Source: Maricaulis virginensis
Lineage (GTDB): Bacteria > Pseudomonadota > Alphaproteobacteria > Caulobacterales > Maricaulaceae
Reading direction: 5' to 3'
NCBI RefSeq assembly: GCF_027922185.1
Contig: NZ_BSFE01000009.1
Location: 1 to 64,000, forward strand
Length of the DNA stretch: 64,000 nucleotides
Shown here: positions 34,168 through 43,731 of the stretch, in pieces
Layout of the letters: every line of letters starts with the position of its first letter
Numbering within the stretch: the stretch's first letter is position 1
Notes under the pieces: model-generated
What the model saw: only the letters and a program-made list of their open reading frames with translations
The model's database searches: none
Told to the model about the DNA's origin: nothing
Position numbers and translations under genes: made by a program

Positions 34168-35408
34168 CCCGGATCTGCATTGCCGGCACCGCGATGACGG
34201 CGATGGGCAAACAGCCCGCCGCCAGCGTGAAGTCGCTGACGGCGCAGGCCGTTTCGGCAGCCCTTGCCGATGCCGGTATCGATGCCGGGCGGATCGAGGC
34301 GGCCTGGTTCTCCAACACCCGTCAGCCCATGCTGGAAGGCCAGAACACGATCCGCGGCCAGATCGCGCTGCGTGCTGCGGGGATTGAGGGCATTCCGGTC
34401 AGCAATGTCGAGAATGCCTGCGCCAGCGGATCGACGGCGCTGTGGCAGGCGGCAACCGCGATCCGGGCCGGCCTGTTCGAGACCGTGCTCGTGGTCGGGG
34501 CCGAGAAGATGTTCTTTCCCGACCGGCCCGGGGCCGTTGCGGCCGCCTTCATGGGCGGCACGGACATCCACCGGATCGACGACATCCACGCCGCCGTCTC
34601 GAACCTCGCCGCCGGTCTCATTCCGGAAGAGCTGCGCGGCGCGGGCACGGCGGGCCGCAGTTTCTTCATGGACAGCTATGCCGCACTGGCCCGGCTGCAC
34701 ATGCAGACTTTCGGCACGACCCAGGCCCAGCTGGCTGCCGTCGCCGCGAAGAACCATGACCATTCGGCCCACAACCCCCTCGCCCAGTACCGCACGCCGA
34801 TGAGCGTCGAGGCCGTGCTGGCCGATCCGCTGGTTGTCTGGCCGCTGACACGCGCCATGTGCGCCCCGATCAGCGACGGGGCGGCGGCCGTCGTCCTGAT
34901 GGCCGAAAGCGCTCTGCCTTCGACGGCGTGCGCCCGCGCCGTCACGCTCCGCGGCCAGGCACTCCTGAGCGCGACCGCGCGCGATGCGGCGGACTTTGCC
35001 AACCATATCGGCGCCCGTACCGCGAAGGCTGCCTATGAACAGGCCGGGATTTCGCCGGCCGATATCGATGTCGCCGAAGTTCACGACGCCACGTCCTATG
35101 CCGAGATCCAGCAGGTGGAAAATCTCGGTCTCTGCCCGATCGGCGAGGGCGGCCCCCATGCCGAGGCCGGCCATACGCGCCTCGGCGGACGCACACCCGT
35201 CAATCCCTCGGGCGGGCTTGTGTCCAAGGGCCATCCCGTCGGTGCCACCGGCCTGGCGCAGATCCACGAACTCGTCATGCAATTGCGCGGCGAAGCCGGG
35301 ACGCGCCAGGTCGAGGGCGCACGCATCGCCGTCGCGGAGAATGGCGGCGGCTTTCTCGATGTCGAGGAAGGCGCGACCGTCGTCTCCGTGCTGGAGGGCG
35401 CGGCATGA
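34164..35408 (+). CDS. Thiolase-family protein (SCP2/lipid-transfer type)
   Basis: Condenses or cleaves acyl-CoA thioesters. The 414-residue protein starts at ATG 34164, overlapping the ligase stop. The nucleophile Cys lies in VENACASGSTALW; the second half has DVAEVHDATSYAEI in place of the NEAF motif, and GGLVSKGHPVGATGLAQI with the conserved GHPxGATG. The HDA(T/F) variant places it with SCP2-type thiolases, common in breakdown of steroid and branched or aromatic side chains. It is coupled to the second ligase by ATGA. Confidence 0.88.
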   Translation: MTRICIAGTAMTAMGKQPAASVKSLTAQAVSAALADAGIDAGRIEAAWFSNTRQPMLEGQNTIRGQIALRAAGIEGIPVSNVENACASGSTALWQAATAIRAGLFETVLVVGAEKMFFPDRPGAVAAAFMGGTDIHRIDDIHAAVSNLAAGLIPEELRGAGTAGRSFFMDSYAALARLHMQTFGTTQAQLAAVAAKNHDHSAHNPLAQYRTPMSVEAVLADPLVVWPLTRAMCAPISDGAAAVVLMAESALPSTACARAVTLRGQALLSATARDAADFANHIGARTAKAAYEQAGISPADIDVAEVHDATSYAEIQQVENLGLCPIGEGGPHAEAGHTRLGGRTPVNPSGGLVSKGHPVGATGLAQIHELVMQLRGEAGTRQVEGARIAVAENGGGFLDVEEGATVVSVLEGAA

Positions 35409-36877
35409 CGCCGGTCGTCCTCGCCTTTCTGGAACAGGCCCGCCGCACACCGGACGCGGTCGCGGCGTCCGACGACACAGGCGCAACGGAGAGCTATGCC
35501 TCGCTGGCCCGCCGGGGCTGCGCACTCGCCGCCGGGCTGCAGTCCAGGCTGGGCACGGACACCGGCCGCATCGTCGCCATCGCCGCGAAAAACCATGTCG
35601 AACACCTCGTCGCCCTGATCGGGGTCTTCCTGTCCGGCCACACCTGGCTGCCGCTCAACCCGCGCAGCGCCCGTCCGCTCAATGACGGTGTGCGTGAGCG
35701 CCTCAACCCGGCCCTCCTGATCTGCGACACGGCCTGCGCCGATTGCATCACCACCGATGCCTCGACGCTCTGGTTCGAGGCCGGATCGCCGGACGGTCTC
35801 AACGCTCTCTCGTCCGACGCCGGCAACTGGCGCCAGCCGGCCCTGGCGCCGGACCATGTGATGAGCGTGAAGCTGACCGGCGGCACCACCGGCACACCCA
35901 AGGCCGTCGCCCAGACGCAGGACATGATTGCGACAGTCGTCAGCGATCTGGTTTCCGTCTTTGCCCTCGGGCCGGCCGACACCAATCTGGCCGTCGCCCC
36001 GCTGTCGCACGGCGCCTTCCATCTGCTGTTTCCCCTGCTGACGACGGGCGGACGGCAGGTGATCCTGTCGACGTCCGGCACGGAGGACGTCCTCGACACG
36101 ATGGAGCGCGAAGGCATCAGTATCGCCTTCATGCCACCCACCCTGATCAACAAGCTGGTCGCCAGCGGCGAGGCCCGGCCGGACCGCTTCCCGGCCCTGC
36201 GCCAGCTGATCTACAGCGCCGCCCCCATGCCGCCGGCGCAGATCGAGGCGGCACAGGCCGCCTTCGGGCCACGCATCGCCGCGCTCTATGGCCAGGTCGA
36301 GGCCCCGATGGCGATCACCGCCATGACGGCCGCCGAGATGCAGCCCGGCATCCGGTTGCAAAGCGCCGGCCGCCCCTGCCCTTCGACACAGGTGCGGATC
36401 AAGGATCCCGGCCCGGACGGCACCGGCGCGATCCAGGCGCGCGGTCCGCTGGTCGCCACCCGCTATCTGACCGGCGAGCCCTTCCCCCTCGACGAAGGCT
36501 GGCTGGACACGGGCGATCGCGGCTTCCTGGACGATGAGGGCTTTCTGCACATACGCGGCCGCAGCCGCGAGATGATCATCACGGGCGGGTTCAACATCTA
36601 TCCGGCGGAGATCGAACGCGTGCTCGCCGGTCTTGGCGGTGTGCGTGAAGTGTGCGTCTTCGGCGTGGCCGACGATTATTGGGGCGAGCGGATCGAGGCG
36701 GCCATCGTCGCCGACCCGCATGTCAGCGATACCGCCCTCGGCGATGCCGTGCGGGCCGCCATTGGCGCCGTTGCCGTGCCCAAGGCGTGGCACCGCACCG
36801 ATGCCCTGCCCCGCAATGCGGTCGGCAAGGTCGTCCGGCGCGAGCTCGCGGAACGGTTCAGCGCGGCCGCGGCGTGA
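35405..36877 (+). CDS. Second acyl-CoA synthetase (ANL superfamily)
   Basis: A 490-residue ANL ligase distinct from the first one. Motifs: KLTGGTTGTPKAVAQTQ (ATP loop with Gly in place of the usual Ser after Thr), YGQVEAPMAIT, WLDTGDRGFLD, RSREMIITGGFNIYPAEIE, and LPRNAVGKVVRRELAE with the catalytic Lys. It is the third gene of the operon, coupled by ATGA. Two ligases in one operon suggest that two acids, for example an aromatic acid and a released side-chain fragment, are activated. Its end overlaps the convergent thioesterase by 20 nt. Confidence 0.9.
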   Translation: MTPVVLAFLEQARRTPDAVAASDDTGATESYASLARRGCALAAGLQSRLGTDTGRIVAIAAKNHVEHLVALIGVFLSGHTWLPLNPRSARPLNDGVRERLNPALLICDTACADCITTDASTLWFEAGSPDGLNALSSDAGNWRQPALAPDHVMSVKLTGGTTGTPKAVAQTQDMIATVVSDLVSVFALGPADTNLAVAPLSHGAFHLLFPLLTTGGRQVILSTSGTEDVLDTMEREGISIAFMPPTLINKLVASGEARPDRFPALRQLIYSAAPMPPAQIEAAQAAFGPRIAALYGQVEAPMAITAMTAAEMQPGIRLQSAGRPCPSTQVRIKDPGPDGTGAIQARGPLVATRYLTGEPFPLDEGWLDTGDRGFLDDEGFLHIRGRSREMIITGGFNIYPAEIERVLAGLGGVREVCVFGVADDYWGERIEAAIVADPHVSDTALGDAVRAAIGAVAVPKAWHRTDALPRNAVGKVVRRELAERFSAAAA

Positions 36878-37313
36878 TCATCATGCTCGCCGAGGCGCGC
36901 GCATGCACCCGGCCTTCGCCCGTTGTCATCTCGCACTCGGCCACCGCCATGCGCCGTCCCTTGTGGACAATGCGCGCCTCGACGGCCAGCGGACCGGCAT
37001 CCAGCGGCGCCGCCCTGAGATAGCGGATCTGCAGGTCGGTGGTCGCGAACTGCTCGTCCGGCCCGACCAGCGAGAGGAGCGCGCAACCGGTCGCGGCATC
37101 GGCCAGACCCGCCATGACACCGCCATGCACGCCCGCCATCAGGTTGGCGTGCCGGGCGGACACCGGGCACTCCAGACGCACTGTCCCCTCGCCGAATTCG
37201 ACCACCTGGAAGCCCAGCAGCCCGGCAAAGCCGGGCGCCAGCCCCTCGTCGATCCAGCGGCGCAGGATTTCCGCACCGTCCAGACCGTTGCGTATGGCCA
37301 GATCGAGACTCAT
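36858..37313 (-). CDS. PaaI-type hotdog thioesterase
   Basis: A 151-residue hotdog-fold acyl-CoA thioesterase. HANLMAGVHGGVMAGLADAATGCALLS carries the conserved HGGxxAxLAD loop with the catalytic acidic residue, and TTDLQIRYLRAA is the family strand. Such enzymes release stalled CoA thioesters, as PaaI does in phenylacetate breakdown. Its ATG overlaps the stop of the PaaN gene (ATGA), so the two are co-translated, which fits a PaaI/PaaN partnership. Confidence 0.85.
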   Translation of the reverse strand: MSLDLAIRNGLDGAEILRRWIDEGLAPGFAGLLGFQVVEFGEGTVRLECPVSARHANLMAGVHGGVMAGLADAATGCALLSLVGPDEQFATTDLQIRYLRAAPLDAGPLAVEARIVHKGRRMAVAECEMTTGEGRVHARASASMMITPRPR

Positions 37314-39028
37314 TGAGCCGCCTCCGCCGGGCGCGGCTCGCGGAACTGCACGATCCGGAAACGCTGGGCGACAAAGGCGAGGTCGGCCAGACAGGCATTG
37401 CCGGCCGGGTTGAGCCCGGTGACGTGATAATCCGAATAGGCCGCCGCAAAATTGATCGGCATGCGCTGGTCCATGTTGATCCACAGGGAGGCACCGGCAT
37501 CGGTAAAGGCATCCTGCGCCTGCCCGATGAAGTCGCGGTCCGAGGAATAGAGATAGGAGGAGATGGCGCCGCGCGTTCTGGCCAGTTCCGCGGCATGCGC
37601 CAGCGCCGCGTCACGGTCCGGCTCGCGGATCAGGAAACAGACCGGCGCAAACAGCTCTTCGCCGAACAGCTCGGTCTGCGACGCATCGACCTCGACGACG
37701 AGCGGCGTTGCCGTCCGTGCGTCCGGGAAGTCCGGATGGACATAAGCGCGGCTTTCCAGCACCACCCGGCCGCCGGCCGCGAGAACACGGCTGCGGATAT
37801 CCGCCAGGATGTCGAGCGATTGCTGCGCCTGGACCGCACCGCACAGGGCAGCCGCCCGCGCGGGATCCGCCGTACGCGCCGCGATCGTGTCGGCCAGCGC
37901 CTGCCCGAAGGCTTCGAAGCTCATCGAACCACCGCCGGGCAGCCCGACGCCGTCAGCAGGGATATGGACGTTTTGCGGGCTGGTACACATCTGGGCCGAG
38001 AAGCCGCAGAACCCGTTTGCCAGCCCGCCGATCATGCCGTCAGGGTCGGCGAGCGACTCCATCACGACGCCGTTGCAGCCGGCCGTTTCGGTGTAGACCA
38101 GCCGGTCACGGCAATTCTGCTCGATCCACAGGCCGAAACGCTGGCTGCCGGTATAGTCGATGATGGCACAGTCGGGGTGTTCCAGGAGGGCGATGGTGAC
38201 CGGCGCCTCGCGTTCGTCGGCCGCCATCAGCACCATGTCGGGGTCGAGACCGGCCTTGACCAATGTCTCGCGCATCCGCTTCACCGCCATCGCCACCGGC
38301 AGGATACCGTTCGGATGCGGCTTCAGGATGACCGGATTGCCCGTCATCAGATTGGCGAACACAGCCGGATAGGCGTTCCAGAGCGGGAAGGTGGCACAGC
38401 ACACCACGACCGCAACGCCGCGGCCGCGCGTGCGGTAGGACTTGTCCAGCGACACCACACCGCCCCGGCCGAAGGATTTGCTCCAGCCCGCACTGGCCGG
38501 CACATCCCGCAGTGCCTTGCAGGCATAGACCAGGGCCTCGACGCCCCGGTCGAGCGCGTTGGCGCCGCTGCCGGAGAATGCCATCAGATAGGCCTGCCCG
38601 GCCGTATGCATGGTGGCGTGGGCATTGGCAAAGGCCTGTTCTTCCAGCGCAAAGGCCATCTCGAAGCAGACCCCCGCCCGTTCCTCCGCATCCAGAGCCT
38701 GCCAGTCCTTCATCGCCCGGCGTGCCGCAGCGAACAGCACATCCGGGTCGCAATCGGGATAGTCGATGCCCAGCGGCTGGCCGGTATAGGGCGACACTTC
38801 GTGGCCGATCCGCCCGGTCTCGCCGGGCTGGCCGAGATCATAGGGTTTGCCCAGCAGGGCCTGGAAGCGCGCCAGCCCCTCCTCGGCCCGCCCCGGTGCG
38901 TGCAGCTTGCCGCTCGGCGACTCGACAAAGGGGCTCCAGTAGGCCCGGCTGGCACACGCGGCCAGCCCGGCCTCAAGATGCGGTTTGTGCTGTTCGTAGA
39001 GAGCCCGCGCGGTGGAAGACGCCATCAT
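37310..39028 (-). CDS. paaN: PaaN-type aldehyde dehydrogenase
   Basis: A 572-residue aldehyde dehydrogenase of the PaaN family. The N-terminus has the characteristic CASRAYWSPFVESPSGK and HATMHTAGQAYLMAFSGSG. Catalytic Cys region GFSAQMCTSPQNV, Glu region YTETAGCNG and LFGEELFAPVCFL are present. PaaN-like enzymes oxidise semialdehydes formed during ring opening of aromatic CoA thioesters; unlike PaaZ there is no hydratase domain. A copy of the 22-nt motif lies about 39-60 nt upstream of the ATG, which has an AAGGAC ribosome site. Confidence 0.88.
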   Translation of the reverse strand: MMASSTARALYEQHKPHLEAGLAACASRAYWSPFVESPSGKLHAPGRAEEGLARFQALLGKPYDLGQPGETGRIGHEVSPYTGQPLGIDYPDCDPDVLFAAARRAMKDWQALDAEERAGVCFEMAFALEEQAFANAHATMHTAGQAYLMAFSGSGANALDRGVEALVYACKALRDVPASAGWSKSFGRGGVVSLDKSYRTRGRGVAVVVCCATFPLWNAYPAVFANLMTGNPVILKPHPNGILPVAMAVKRMRETLVKAGLDPDMVLMAADEREAPVTIALLEHPDCAIIDYTGSQRFGLWIEQNCRDRLVYTETAGCNGVVMESLADPDGMIGGLANGFCGFSAQMCTSPQNVHIPADGVGLPGGGSMSFEAFGQALADTIAARTADPARAAALCGAVQAQQSLDILADIRSRVLAAGGRVVLESRAYVHPDFPDARTATPLVVEVDASQTELFGEELFAPVCFLIREPDRDAALAHAAELARTRGAISSYLYSSDRDFIGQAQDAFTDAGASLWINMDQRMPINFAAAYSDYHVTGLNPAGNACLADLAFVAQRFRIVQFREPRPAEAAQ

Positions 39029-39066
39029 TCATGTCCTTGCAGCCAGACGCCGGAACTCCGCCGCCC

Positions 39067-39088
39067 AAGTGAGTATGGTTTTGCAAGC
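39067..39088 (+). promoter_or_regulatory. 22-nt shared motif, site C
   Basis: Reads AAGTGAGTATG then GTTTTGCAAGC, upstream of the divergently oriented PaaN gene. It shares CGCCCAAGTGAGT with site B and 17 of 22 positions with site A. Orientation relative to the controlled gene is opposite to that at sites A and B. Confidence 0.5.
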
Positions 39089-39135
39089 AACATATACGGG
39101 CAGACCACCCCTCCGCAAGAGTTCGACGCCAGTCG

Positions 39136-40848
39136 CTAGGGCGTCTCCAGTTCCAGACCGGCCGTGCCGATGCGGGAGCGGGCGGTCAGGAGGCGGGAGG
39201 CGGTGTAGTCGCGGTCGCGCACCGTGCTGACGCCAATATAGTCCGCCTCGATCTCGTCGCGGCGCGCGGTGATCAGGATGAAGCCGCGATCGCGTACATT
39301 GGTGAAGCGGATATCGCGATTGGTCTCCACCAGCGCGCGCTGGGCGATGGCGTAGATCGTGTCCTTGTCGCCATTGATATAGCTGTAGCCAGTCGGCGAG
39401 GTGATGCCGGTGGTGCCGAACTCGACGCCTACCCGTTCGCCATCGGCCGGATGGTGCAGCTCATTGGCCCAGAACATGTGGCTGTCGCCAGACAGGACAA
39501 CCAGATTGGCGTCTGCCGCCCGGGCCGCATCATAGAGGCGGGTGCGCGCCGCCGGATAGCCGTCCCAGCTGTCCAGACCGATCGGCAGGCCAAGCCGCGA
39601 GCGTTCCAGCCAGGCCGCGGCATAGCCGCCGGCCTGCAGCGTCGCGGTCACCACATCTTCCGGGAAGTGGCGCATATAGTCCGGCGAACGCATCTGGGCC
39701 ATCACGGTCTGGTTGGCCAGGATCTGCCAGGCGATGCCGCGCTCGCGCGAGGCCCTCATCTGTGCGGCCAGCCAGGCTTCCTGCGGCGCGCCCAGCATGC
39801 TGCGTGACGGATCGGCAAGCACCTCGCGCTCGAACCGGGCGATATCCGGCTCGCCGTCGAGCACGGGCATGTCGCGGTCATAGCTGAGCTGCGCATCGCG
39901 GCCGGTCAGGCGGCTCTCGATCACCAGCACCGTGCCGACCTGGCCGAAATCATAGACCCGGTTGAGGCGTTCGGCCGCCTGGCCGGCCTCGGGATCGCGC
40001 ATCGGCATCCATTCGAAATAGGCGGTCAGCGCCGCATCGCGGCGGGCCAGCCAGCGGCCCTCGGTTTCCGGATCATGATTGCCGGCGCCGTCGGCCCAGC
40101 TGTTATTGGCCGTCTCGTGATCGTCCCAGATGGTGATGAAGGGCGCGGCGGCATGGGCGGCCTGCAGGTCCGGATCGCGGCGATAGAGCGCAAAGCGCGC
40201 GCGGTAATCGTCCAGCGTGACGATTTCGTGCTGCGGCTCCAGCAAACGGCCGAGCTCGCGCCCGGTGGCGCCGTCATACCCGTCCTGGCCGTACTCGTAG
40301 ATATAGTCGCCGACATGGATCACGGCGTCGAGCTCGCCGGCTTCGGCGATCTCGCGATAGGCGTTGTAGAAGCCGGAGACATAGTTGGCACACGAGGCCA
40401 GCGCGAGGCGGACCGGTGCATCCCCGCCAGCCGGCAGGGTCCGTGTGCGGCCGGTGGCCGATACGGCCCCGCCGGCATGGAAGCGGTAGAAATAGGTGCG
40501 CCCGGCAGCCAGGCCGCGCACGTCCAGCTTCACGGTGAAGTCGCGGGCGGCGGAGGTTTCCGCGGCACCCTGGCGCACGATGCGGGAAAAGCCCTCATCC
40601 TCGGCCAGTTCGAATCCGACGGTGAGCGAGCGGACATCGTCTTCCGGCACGGCCCGCGTCCACAGGACGACACTGTCGGACCGCGGATCGCCGCTGGCCA
40701 CGCCCCAGTCGAAACGCGCCGGGCTGTCGGCTTTTGCCTGCGAAGGCAGTCCGCCGCCCAGCACGGCGAAGCCGCCGCCGAGAACACCCAGCACGCCGCG
40801 GCGTGTGGCAGACAGGAAGGCAGGAGAGGTCGGACGGGAGCCGGTCAT
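39136..40848 (-). CDS. phoD: PhoD-family alkaline phosphatase/phosphodiesterase
   Basis: A secreted Fe/Ca-dependent phosphatase of 570 residues acting on phosphate mono- and diesters. The N-terminus has a Tat-type signal (SATRRGVLGVLGGGFAVLGG). An Ig-like N-terminal domain (FDWGVASGDPRSDSVVLWTR) precedes the catalytic part with the metal-ligand motifs LASCANY, VIHVGDYIYEYG, TIWDDHETANN, and VVLSGDSHMFWANEL. Length is normal for PhoD. It follows the STN-type TonB receptor across a 71-nt gap that contains a hairpin, so its level may be set by partial termination. Linkage to the receptor suggests uptake of an organophosphate. Confidence 0.93.
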   Translation of the reverse strand: MTGSRPTSPAFLSATRRGVLGVLGGGFAVLGGGLPSQAKADSPARFDWGVASGDPRSDSVVLWTRAVPEDDVRSLTVGFELAEDEGFSRIVRQGAAETSAARDFTVKLDVRGLAAGRTYFYRFHAGGAVSATGRTRTLPAGGDAPVRLALASCANYVSGFYNAYREIAEAGELDAVIHVGDYIYEYGQDGYDGATGRELGRLLEPQHEIVTLDDYRARFALYRRDPDLQAAHAAAPFITIWDDHETANNSWADGAGNHDPETEGRWLARRDAALTAYFEWMPMRDPEAGQAAERLNRVYDFGQVGTVLVIESRLTGRDAQLSYDRDMPVLDGEPDIARFEREVLADPSRSMLGAPQEAWLAAQMRASRERGIAWQILANQTVMAQMRSPDYMRHFPEDVVTATLQAGGYAAAWLERSRLGLPIGLDSWDGYPAARTRLYDAARAADANLVVLSGDSHMFWANELHHPADGERVGVEFGTTGITSPTGYSYINGDKDTIYAIAQRALVETNRDIRFTNVRDRGFILITARRDEIEADYIGVSTVRDRDYTASRLLTARSRIGTAGLELETP

Positions 40849-40874
40849 GGCAGTCTCCGGAAGTCGTGAAGGGC

Positions 40875-40912
40875 AAAGGAAAAGGCGGGCCGGGCGGCAA
40901 AGCGCCCGGCCC
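40875..40912 (-). terminator. Hairpin between receptor gene and phoD
   Basis: Perfect 10-bp stem GGGCCGGGCG / CGCCCGGCCC with loop GCAAAG, followed on the minus strand by GCC, TTTT, CC, TTT. It would end or attenuate the receptor transcript 8 nt past its stop, before phoD. Confidence 0.7.
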
Positions 40913-40919
40913 GGCCGGA

Positions 40920-43613
40920 TCAGAAGTCGTAGCTGAGATTGATGCGGAAGATGCGGGGCAGGCCCGGCATCACGGCCACTTCCTTGTAGACCTCGGCCGA
41001 CGGCGTGAAGTAGCGCTCGTCGAAGAGGTTATCGATATTGGCCGAGACGGTGAATGCGCCCACTTCCAGGAAGCCGGACATGCGGGCCAGCGTGTAGGCC
41101 GGCAGTTCGATATCGCCGGTCATGATGCCGCCGGTTTCCGAGACATAGGTCGCACCGGCCGTGATGCCGGCGAGCATGTCGTGGCCGCCATAGCTGAACG
41201 GGTCGGTGGTGTAGGTCCCGAACAGGCTGAGCACGGTTTCCGGGATGGTGTTCAGCTCGTAGCCATCGGCGAGATCGGCGAAATAGCCGGCATTGTTGAA
41301 GGCGAAAGTGCCGCCATAGCCGGCCACCGGATCGACACCGAACAGGTCCGGACGCACCTGCAGGTATTCGCCATTGCCGGCGCCGGGCGCATCGACCCGC
41401 GTCTGCTGGATGGTGGCCGAGCCGATGAAGGCCAGATTGTCGGTTGCCAGCCAGTGGACCTCGGCCTCGAAGCCCTCCGCCGTGGTGCCGTCGATATTGC
41501 CGAACATGTCGGCCTGGCGGCGGTGCTGCTCGTAATAGGCCAAGCCGCCGAACAGATTGCCGTCCAGCAGCGAGAACTTCACGCCGACTTCGCGCAGTTC
41601 GGACGGCGAGATGTAGAGACCGGACTCGATGGTCCCGACGCTGACACCGCCGGTCTGGGTGGATTCCAGCGCGCGCGGCTCGGCATAGGTGATGTAGGGC
41701 GTCAGACCGAAGGGCGTCTCGTAACGCACCGACAGCGACCAGGTCGTGGCGCCGTCGCTGTCCGAGACCAGCGTATTCGCCGTCCCGAACACCGTGGCGC
41801 CGGTATTGATCGCCTCGACGTCGAAATGGTCGTAGCGCAGACCGGCCAGGACGCTCAGGCGCTGGAACAGGGTGATGTCGGAGACGGCGAAGACCGCCTG
41901 CGAATTCCACTCCATGTCGTGGCGCGAGTCCCAGATGATCTCGCCGCTGGCATCGCGCGGCAGTGCGATCCGGTCGGTCGCCGTCGGGCCCTGCGAGAGA
42001 TCGCGGCGGTCCAGGGCGATATAGCCCGACAGGAAGCTTTCATACTGTTGGGCTTCATGGGTGCGGTAGGCGGCACCGACCACGCTGTCGGCGCGCACGT
42101 TCTCGCCCATCCCGGTGTGGAAGCTGTAGCTGCCGCGCAGTTCGATCGCCGTTGCGTCATAATCGGCGCCGAAGCCGAAGCTGTTATAGCGCTGGTTCTC
42201 GATGTGATCGCGGAAGATCTCGACGGCGAAACGGTTGCCATTGTCCGCCTCGTGCGCCAGCGAGGCATAGCCCGTCAGGGTCTCGCTGTCATTGTAATCG
42301 CCCGGATCTGCAAAGATATGGCTGCCGTCCAGCGTCGTCGTGCCGACACCGGTATCCAGCGCAAACTCGGGACGGTTGGCGCCGCCGAATTCCTTGATCT
42401 GGCGCAGGTTCGACAGGCCCCAGCTGGCGCCGACTGCCGCATCGATCTCCGAATAGCTCAGATAGCCATCGCCATCGATATCCTGCAGGTCGGTGTCGCG
42501 GCCGGTGATATAGGTGCCATCATCGATCAGCGCCTGGGTGACGCGGTTCCAGCCCGGCGTCTGGATCTGGCCGGACTCGTCGAAATACATGGCGTTGAGC
42601 TCGACGCTCCAGTTGCGGCCCAGATCGGACACATAGGTCGCCTGGATATTGGTGTGCTCGGGCTCGATGAAATTGTAGTAGGAGCCGGAGTCCTCGAACT
42701 CGCCGAACAGGTGGAAACCGCCCTGGCCGGCCGGGATGGCCACTTCGCCCGATACGACGCGGCGGTCATGGGAACCGCCGGACACGGTCACCGAACCGGT
42801 CACCGCATCGACATAACGCCCGTCGACGCCGTCGCGGGCCGTGCGTGGAATGAAGTTGAGCAGACCGCCCACCTTGCCCGGACCATAGATCGGCGAGGAC
42901 GGGCCGCGCAGCACTTCCACATAGGCTGCCGCGCTGAGATTGGACGAGAAATTGCCGCGGTTCTCGATGCGCTTGAAGCCCTGGAAATAGGTGTCGGCCA
43001 GGGTGCCGCGCACATTCAGATTGCCCGGAACGCCGAAGAAGCTGGCCGTGAACGTGCCCGGCACGGCGGCCAGCAGATCGTCGACATCTTCCATGCCGAA
43101 ACGGTCGATGGTGATCTCGCTGACGCGGCTCGCCGAGCGCGGCGTTTCCAGCAGGGAGCGGGAAAGACCGGTGAGCGAGTCGGTGGCCTCGGTCTGCAGC
43201 TGGTTGAGCGGATCGACGCGGGTGCCGGTGACCTGGATCGCCTCGACCTCGTTCTCGCGGATCTCGCGCGAGGGCTGGGCCGTCAGCGGCTCGATCACCA
43301 CGGCGCCGTCAGCGGTGACCCGGTAGCCCAGATTGGTCCCGCGCAGCAGGATACCCAGTGCCTCGAACGGCTCGGACACGCCGGACACAGAGGCCGAGCG
43401 CAGCCCGTCCAGCAGCGGCCCGGGCGCAACAATCACGAGACCGGTCTGCGAGGCCAGCGCATCGATGGCGCTGTCCAGCGGCTGGGCCGCGATACGGATC
43501 TCGGCATTGACCGCCGGAGCATCCTGCGCGGCAGCGCCAGTCGCTGCCAGCAGCGCGGCGGCCAACGCGGTGGAAAGAAGCCGGACGCGCCGTCCCGTGT
43601 GTCCGTTACTCAT
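40920..43613 (-). CDS. STN-domain TonB-dependent receptor (transducer type) with EF-hand loop
   Basis: An 897-residue outer-membrane receptor starting at ATG 43613. Signal peptide RLLSTALAAALLAATGAAAQ; STN signalling domain (IRIAAQPLDSAIDALASQTGLVIV ... GTNLGYRVTADGAVVIEPL); plug (VEAIQVTGTRVD ... NVRGTLADTYFQGFKR ... VEVLRGPSSPIYGPGKVGGLLNF); barrel ending INLSYDF. STN domains relay ligand binding to FecR, and fecR and sigma genes lie directly upstream. Residues 378-389 form a perfect EF-hand loop (DIDGDGYLSYSE) in what should be an extracellular loop. phoD follows. The plug resembles siderophore receptors, but the substrate could be a phosphate compound. Confidence 0.93.
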   Translation of the reverse strand: MSNGHTGRRVRLLSTALAAALLAATGAAAQDAPAVNAEIRIAAQPLDSAIDALASQTGLVIVAPGPLLDGLRSASVSGVSEPFEALGILLRGTNLGYRVTADGAVVIEPLTAQPSREIRENEVEAIQVTGTRVDPLNQLQTEATDSLTGLSRSLLETPRSASRVSEITIDRFGMEDVDDLLAAVPGTFTASFFGVPGNLNVRGTLADTYFQGFKRIENRGNFSSNLSAAAYVEVLRGPSSPIYGPGKVGGLLNFIPRTARDGVDGRYVDAVTGSVTVSGGSHDRRVVSGEVAIPAGQGGFHLFGEFEDSGSYYNFIEPEHTNIQATYVSDLGRNWSVELNAMYFDESGQIQTPGWNRVTQALIDDGTYITGRDTDLQDIDGDGYLSYSEIDAAVGASWGLSNLRQIKEFGGANRPEFALDTGVGTTTLDGSHIFADPGDYNDSETLTGYASLAHEADNGNRFAVEIFRDHIENQRYNSFGFGADYDATAIELRGSYSFHTGMGENVRADSVVGAAYRTHEAQQYESFLSGYIALDRRDLSQGPTATDRIALPRDASGEIIWDSRHDMEWNSQAVFAVSDITLFQRLSVLAGLRYDHFDVEAINTGATVFGTANTLVSDSDGATTWSLSVRYETPFGLTPYITYAEPRALESTQTGGVSVGTIESGLYISPSELREVGVKFSLLDGNLFGGLAYYEQHRRQADMFGNIDGTTAEGFEAEVHWLATDNLAFIGSATIQQTRVDAPGAGNGEYLQVRPDLFGVDPVAGYGGTFAFNNAGYFADLADGYELNTIPETVLSLFGTYTTDPFSYGGHDMLAGITAGATYVSETGGIMTGDIELPAYTLARMSGFLEVGAFTVSANIDNLFDERYFTPSAEVYKEVAVMPGLPRIFRINLSYDF

Positions 43614-43731
43614 GGTGAAACCCCTCTCAAAAGGAAGCCCGGCGGGCTTGATCGAAACCAGGCAGACCGGCCTTGCCGTCCGGTCCGCCCCCTTTTGACG
43701 GGGAGCTGTGTCAGCTCTTTTCACGTGCGGG

